Source: Prolixibacteraceae bacterium
GTDB lineage: Bacteria; Bacteroidota; Bacteroidia; Bacteroidales; Prolixibacteraceae
Assembly (NCBI GenBank): GCA_016930365.1
Contig: JAFGGY010000158.1
Span: forward strand, 1-36,092
DNA: 36,092 nucleotides
Reading direction: 5' to 3'
Both the position numbers and the translations under genes were made by a program. The notes beneath the pieces are model-generated. The model made no database searches. It was given only the letters and a program-made list of their open reading frames with translations, and was not told where the DNA came from. This document shows, piece by piece, positions 31,884-36,092 of the stretch; position 1 is the stretch's first letter, and every line of letters begins with the position of its first letter.

Positions 31884-33230
31884 TTATTGATGTACCGTTT
31901 TAAATAAACGTTTAAACCGGATATTTTTCGGGAAATTGTCGTCTTTATCGAGCGACATCCAGATTATGGAAGCGCGACCAACAACGTGGTCTTCGGGTAC
32001 AAAGCCCCAATAGCGCGAATCGGCCGATTTGTGGCGGTTGTCGCCCATCATCCAGTAATAATTCATTTTAAAGGTGTATTTCGAAGCGGGTTCTCCGTTA
32101 ATGAAAATCGTACTGTCTTTTACTTCCAGGCTGTTTTCTTCGTAATTTCTGATAACCCTTTCGTACAAAGGCAGGTTGTGGATGGTTAGGTCGATGGTTG
32201 CATCTTTTTTGGGAATGTACAGAGGGCCAAAATTATCGACATTCCATTGGTATTCTGGTGTATGTGGAAAAATATTTTGGTCGTAATTTCCTTTAGGCAT
32301 CACAAATTTCTTAACCGAAACCACATTTTTTAGTGCTTTAAATTGTTCGACTTGCTGACTGGTGAGGGGCAGCAAATACCGGCCACCCGAAAACATTTCG
32401 CGGTCGGCTCGGGCAATTTCAAGCCGGTCGAGTACGCGTTGGTTTAGCAGCGAACCATCGGTTGTAACAATATAATCGTATTGTACCCCCGGAAAGTGTT
32501 TTTGTTCGTTGCCGTTAACATAAACCTGTCCGTCGATAATTCTGAGGCTGTCGCCGGCAATGGCCACGCATCGTTTAATATAGTTTTCTTTTTTATCAAC
32601 CGGGCGCGAGTAAATACGTCCGAACCTTCGTTTGTTATTTAAAACTTCATCGCGTCCGTACATGCGTACCAGGTCGTGGTAGTTTTGACTCGGGAAGTTT
32701 ATTGCAACCGTATCGCCCTCCGGAAAGTTAAATACCACAATGTCGTTGTTTTCAACTTCGTTGAATCCTTTCAGCCGTCGGTAGGGTTTCTGAATCCACT
32801 CGAGATACGACTTAACCTTGTGGTTGGTCATTGGCATCGATTGGTGAACAAATGGAAACGATAGTGGGGTGTTGGGAAGCTTTGGTCCGTAGGCTACTTT
32901 GCTTACAAAAAGGTAGTCGCCAACCATCATTGATTTTTCCATCGATGAAGTAGGAATAACATAGGCTTCGAAAAAGAAAAGCCGGATAAAAGAGGCTGCT
33001 ATAACGGCGAAAATCACCGCATCAATCCACTCAACCATCTTGGTTTGTTTTCCATTGGGCGGATTTTTCTTTTTCCAAAAAGCCCAATGTACTTTTTTAG
33101 TTATATAGATGTCGAAAATGATGGGTAAGCCGATTAAAAACCAGTAGTTGCCCAGCCATATTACCCAAAGCAGGTATAATAAACCCCAAAAGGCAAATTT
33201 AATCCATTTGTTAATTTTGATATTCTTCAT
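31884..33230 (-). CDS. lepB: Signal peptidase I
   Basis: This membrane protease removes Sec signal peptides on the periplasmic face. It has 448 residues. Two N-terminal hydrophobic segments (about 12-43) precede another at about 68-88 that leads into the catalytic serine motif IPTSSMEKSM (S96). The general base lysine lies in YIKRCVAIAGDSL (K219), and the closing box is MMGDNRHKSADSR (394-406). An insert of roughly 140 residues between the GDSL region and the GDNRHKS box makes it longer than the E. coli enzyme; large forms are usual in Bacteroidetes. It is 35 bases after dapB and one base before the WbqC-like gene. Confidence 0.95.
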   Translation of the reverse strand: MKNIKINKWIKFAFWGLLYLLWVIWLGNYWFLIGLPIIFDIYITKKVHWAFWKKKNPPNGKQTKMVEWIDAVIFAVIAASFIRLFFFEAYVIPTSSMEKSMMVGDYLFVSKVAYGPKLPNTPLSFPFVHQSMPMTNHKVKSYLEWIQKPYRRLKGFNEVENNDIVVFNFPEGDTVAINFPSQNYHDLVRMYGRDEVLNNKRRFGRIYSRPVDKKENYIKRCVAIAGDSLRIIDGQVYVNGNEQKHFPGVQYDYIVTTDGSLLNQRVLDRLEIARADREMFSGGRYLLPLTSQQVEQFKALKNVVSVKKFVMPKGNYDQNIFPHTPEYQWNVDNFGPLYIPKKDATIDLTIHNLPLYERVIRNYEENSLEVKDSTIFINGEPASKYTFKMNYYWMMGDNRHKSADSRYWGFVPEDHVVGRASIIWMSLDKDDNFPKNIRFKRLFKTVHQ

Positions 33231-33265
33231 CGAATCAATATTAAAAGTTCGTTGTTTTTATATAA

Positions 33266-33985
33266 TTAATCTTCGAGGTTTAGCATTTCTTTCATCGAAA
33301 GAATGCCCTTGTTTTTCGCCGTGTATTCGGCTGCAATTACGGCGCCCAGTGCAAATCCTTTTCTCGATTTGGCGCTGTGGGTAATTTCAATGTAATCGAC
33401 ATCCGAATCGTATTTGATGGTGTGGATGCCGGGTACGTCGCCTTCGCGTTCCGAAACGATACCCAACTCGTTTTTTTGTTCGGTTTTTTCATTTACCCAT
33501 TTTTCGAGCTGATATGCTTCAATAATATCTTCGGCCAGCGAAATAGCTGTACCGCTGGGTGCGTCAAGCTTCTTGGTGTGGTGTACTTCAGTCATTTCAA
33601 CCTTGTACTGGTCGAAGGGCTTCATCATACGTGCCAGTTTTTTGTTTAAATCGAAAAACAGGTTTACACCAAGGCTGAAGTTCGAAGCGTAAAAAAATGC
33701 GCTGTCTTTTTCGCGACAATAAGCCGTTACTTCGTCCCATTTGTCGAGCCAGCCTGTTGTGCCGCTTACCACGGGAACGCCCGCGTCGAAACAGGTTTTG
33801 TAATTGCTGATAGCCGCTTGTGGTACTGTAAATTCAATAACTACATCAGTATTTTTAAGGTTTTCGGCGTTTAAATCCTGTGGATTGTCAATGTCGATTA
33901 TCAAACCTACTTTGTGCCCTCTGTCGATGGCTATTTTTTCGATTTCGTGCCCCATTCGGCCGTATCCAATAAGTGCAATATTCAT
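33266..33985 (-). CDS. dapB: 4-hydroxy-tetrahydrodipicolinate reductase
   Basis: DapB reduces the DapA product in lysine/diaminopimelate synthesis, supplying peptidoglycan precursor. The 239-residue protein has the nucleotide-binding GYGRMG (7-12), VSGTTGW (73-79), and the catalytic and substrate motif EVHHTKKLDAPSGTA (133-147, with H135/H136 and K139). It is about 30 residues shorter than the E. coli protein, as is normal for Bacteroidetes. It is the first gene of the dapB-lepB-wbqC run, with a well-formed promoter directly upstream. Confidence 0.96.
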   Translation of the reverse strand: MNIALIGYGRMGHEIEKIAIDRGHKVGLIIDIDNPQDLNAENLKNTDVVIEFTVPQAAISNYKTCFDAGVPVVSGTTGWLDKWDEVTAYCREKDSAFFYASNFSLGVNLFFDLNKKLARMMKPFDQYKVEMTEVHHTKKLDAPSGTAISLAEDIIEAYQLEKWVNEKTEQKNELGIVSEREGDVPGIHTIKYDSDVDYIEITHSAKSRKGFALGAVIAAEYTAKNKGILSMKEMLNLED

Positions 33986-34009
33986 AATTCTGTTTTATTT
34001 ATTTCAGTG

Positions 34010-34038
34010 CAAAGATAGTATAATCATCTTATCAACAA
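34010..34038 (-). promoter_or_regulatory. Promoter of the dapB-lepB-wbqC run
   Basis: On the minus strand TTG (34038-34036) is followed after 18 bases by TATCTTTG (34017-34010), matching the Bacteroidetes -33 TTG / -7 TAnnTTTG pair with near-ideal spacing. The ATG of dapB at 33985 would leave a leader of under 20 bases. It is the best complete promoter match in the window. Confidence 0.65.
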
Positions 34039-34173
34039 TAACAGCCGGGTACGCAGCCTAATGGCATTTATGTTGAAAACCGGAAGTGTTTTTTCCATTT
34101 TTAGCATCTTTTTAGAAATGAGTGGCAGGTAGCGCTTAAAAATTACAACCTGTATCGTTTAAAAGTGTTAAAT

Positions 34174-34197
34174 TGCATTTTCAAAATGATAAATGCA
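34174..34197. promoter_or_regulatory. Nested dyads just before the multi-PAS gene
   Basis: TGCATTT (34174-34180) and AAATGCA (34191-34197) form a 7-base inverted repeat, and inside it CATTTT-C-AAAATG (34176-34188) forms an alternative one. The outer arm ends 5 bases before the ATG at 34203, so a leader hairpin could cover the ribosome site, or a regulator could bind here. The rest of the 217-base spacer holds the dapB promoter and nothing else I can name. Confidence 0.35.
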
Positions 34198-34202
34198 GAA
34201 TA

Positions 34203-36092
34203 ATGTCTGAACCTTTTAAACCCAACGATTTATTTAGCGAAGCGCGCAAAATTGCACAGTTTGGTTATTGGAACTATTCTTTTAAAAATCGAAAATTTGC
34301 TTTTTCGGAAGAAATAAAAAATATACTCGAAATTGATCTTGAAATTGAAGAATATACCGATTTCGAAGTGGTTGAAAAAATATTTCATCCCGATGAGTAC
34401 TCCAAAATTGAAGCAATCAAAAAGGATGTTTTAAACAACAAAATAACCGGGATTAATACGATTGTAAATATATGTGGAGCCGACTCGAGTAGTAAATATG
34501 TTGAAATTAAAGCAAAGGTAGTTGGCCAAAACGATGATGTAATTTTAACAGGTACCGCCCTCGACATAACCGATTCGTATTATCGGGCTGTTAAAAGCGA
34601 AAACGAAGGTGAAATATTTCGTAAGGTGTTCGAAAACAGCACCGATATGCTTATGGTGTTCAATCCGAAAAACGATGCGAATGGTGATATTATTGATTTT
34701 GAATTTCGGGAGGTGAACGATACTTTTCTTCAAAAGGTGAATACCACAAAGAGTGCATTGAAAAATCAAACCTTATCTTTTTTTAACGACGAATTTGAAA
34801 CATTACGTTCGTTGTTAAAAATTACTTACATAACTGGCCAGCCACAACAAGACCGTCTGTTTTTTCAATCTTTCGATTTGTTTTACGATGTGCTTATTTA
34901 TTGTCCGACCTCTTCCACCATTATTGCTGTATGTCGCGATGTGTCGTTGCTGGTTGATACCGACAACCAGTTGCACGACAGCGAAAAAAAATACCGTGAG
35001 CTTTTTATGCGAATGAACGATTGTGTGTTAATGGTTGACCAGGCAACAGGCGAGATACTCGATGCGAATGCCGAAGCGGTTAAACTAATTGGTTTAGAGC
35101 GAGAACAATTGTTGTCAGTAAATATTTCGGAAGTATTGTCAGATGTTCAACTTGATGTGGATGAGAACACGGGTATGAATGCCGAAAGTGCTTTTGTGCG
35201 AAAAGGTAAAGAATCAATCCCGGTAGAAGTACGAAAATCTGTTTATTATTGGTATGGGCGCAAAGTAATAGTTCTATCAGTACGGGATATGTTGTCGCAT
35301 ATCGCAAAGGTCGAAAATATTATTGACGAAGGGAAGTGGTTTCGTGAGCTTTTTCTTCATCAAAATTATGCAGTTTTGGTTCTTAATAATTTTCAAATTG
35401 AATATTTTAACGATAATGCCTTAAAAATGTTAGGTGTTTCGCCTGAAAGTTTGAAAGGAAAAACTCTGTGGGATTTGTCTCCAGTAGTTCAACCTAATGG
35501 TAACGATTCGCGATTGAAACAAATTGACTTGCAAAATAAAGTTTTAAAAGGACATGAAATTGAGGAGGAGTGGGAGTTCCAGTATCGGTCGCTGCATCGG
35601 TTTACTGCAAACCTGGGGCTTTCGTCATTTATTTATTCCGGCAAACAATATGTGGTTGCTTCAATTATCGATATTAGTTTGAAGAAAAAGAAAGAAAACG
35701 AGCTTGAAATTGGAGAGCAAAGGTGGCGAAACGCTCTTGCTGCCGGAAATATTGGTGTTTGGGAGTGGAATCTGCTCAATAATGAGGTCTATTATTCCGA
35801 TTTATGGAAAAAAATACTGGGTTACGAAAGTGATGAGATTAGCAATCGTTTCGAAGAGTTCGAAAAAAGAGTACATCCCGACGATGTAGCTATGGTGTTC
35901 AATAAAGTTGAATCGTTTGTAGAGCAAAAAGATACATCGTATAATGTTGTTTTTAGGCTGCAAACCAAAACAGGTAATTATAAATGGATAATTGCAAGTG
36001 GAATTATTGCTCAATATACTGGCAATGGCAGACCAGCAATGTTCGTTGGTACTCATTACGACCTAACTAAATACAAAATTGCGATAAATAAA
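34203..36092 (+). CDS. Large multi-PAS signalling protein (partial, runs off the right edge)
   Basis: An open frame of 630 codons from the ATG at 34203 to the last base, without a stop. No signal peptide or membrane segment is visible. It reads as five consecutive PAS-like units: about 12-128 (EARKIAQFGYWNY, ending LTGTALDIT), 135-255, 260-372 (CVLMVDQATGEILDANAEA, ending IVLSVRDM), 376-498 (AVLVLNNFQIEYFNDNA, ending ASIIDIS) and 505-628 (NIGVWEWNLLNNEVYYSD, RVHPDD, ending FVGTHYDLT). The first and fifth are of the PAS_3 type with an HPDE/HPDD motif. The output domain lies beyond the window; given the neighbours a histidine kinase is the likely ending, but a cyclase or a receiver hybrid is possible. 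Confidence 0.85.
   Translation, partial: MSEPFKPNDLFSEARKIAQFGYWNYSFKNRKFAFSEEIKNILEIDLEIEEYTDFEVVEKIFHPDEYSKIEAIKKDVLNNKITGINTIVNICGADSSSKYVEIKAKVVGQNDDVILTGTALDITDSYYRAVKSENEGEIFRKVFENSTDMLMVFNPKNDANGDIIDFEFREVNDTFLQKVNTTKSALKNQTLSFFNDEFETLRSLLKITYITGQPQQDRLFFQSFDLFYDVLIYCPTSSTIIAVCRDVSLLVDTDNQLHDSEKKYRELFMRMNDCVLMVDQATGEILDANAEAVKLIGLEREQLLSVNISEVLSDVQLDVDENTGMNAESAFVRKGKESIPVEVRKSVYYWYGRKVIVLSVRDMLSHIAKVENIIDEGKWFRELFLHQNYAVLVLNNFQIEYFNDNALKMLGVSPESLKGKTLWDLSPVVQPNGNDSRLKQIDLQNKVLKGHEIEEEWEFQYRSLHRFTANLGLSSFIYSGKQYVVASIIDISLKKKKENELEIGEQRWRNALAAGNIGVWEWNLLNNEVYYSDLWKKILGYESDEISNRFEEFEKRVHPDDVAMVFNKVESFVEQKDTSYNVVFRLQTKTGNYKWIIASGIIAQYTGNGRPAMFVGTHYDLTKYKIAINK

Noticed and set aside
1-36092. 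Defence island, prophage, CRISPR or biosynthetic cluster
   Set aside because: No nuclease-helicase pair, methylase, integrase, phage structural gene, direct-repeat array or assembly-line enzyme is present on either strand.

Overview
The window looks like chromosomal DNA of a Bacteroidota bacterium, most likely a Bacteroidales/Marinilabiliales-type organism. The evidence is lineage-typical families (DUF6057, DUF6427, DUF2723, PnuC with a NadR-like kinase, and a dapB-lepB-wbqC gene order), promoters of the TAnnTTTG type, AT-rich leaders mostly lacking Shine-Dalgarno sequences, and many PAS histidine kinases. The species cannot be fixed from the sequence. I see no rRNA, tRNA, CRISPR array, transposase, integrase or phage gene.

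Layout. (1) 80-4506, plus strand: a tight three-gene unit of unknown function: a polytopic membrane protein (DUF6057-like), a lipoprotein with a CxxCH haem c motif in front of a PD40 beta-propeller, and a two-domain RidA/chorismatase-like protein. (2) 4588-8312, minus strand: two PAS histidine kinases in tandem. (3) 8433-19704, minus strand: mfd, a NodU/CmcH-type carbamoyltransferase, a DUF6427 membrane protein, purD, a polysaccharide deacetylase and a DUF2723 membrane protein. A strong intrinsic terminator after purD splits this run into two transcription units. (4) 20006-24692, plus strand: a LysE-family exporter, an S41 C-terminal processing protease overlapping pnuC, pnuC overlapping a nicotinamide riboside kinase, then pdxB followed by a strong terminator. 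(5) 24890-28992, plus strand: two more PAS histidine kinases. (6) 28989-33985, minus strand: bacteriohemerythrin, an FAD/NAD(P) oxidoreductase, lipA, a WbqC-like protein, lepB and dapB. (7) 34203 to the right edge, plus strand: the start of a large multi-PAS protein, still open after 630 codons and five PAS-like units.

How the genes work together. PnuC and the kinase form a vitamin B3 salvage pair (uptake, then trapping by phosphorylation). The dapB-lepB-wbqC-lipA stretch is a housekeeping run that starts from a good Bacteroidetes promoter at 34010-34038. The five PAS proteins have no response regulator next to them, so their partners lie elsewhere. Two of them (5808-8312 and 26878-28992) share a clearly paralogous C-terminal half. 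The hemerythrin lies tail to tail with one of them.

The least explained parts are the three-gene unit at the left end and a family of short dispersed repeats. Two long copies (about 23419-23548 and 26737-26860) and one short copy (30251-30308) each begin right at the stop codon of the preceding gene, in that gene's orientation. In two cases a TGA inside the repeat is the stop codon itself.
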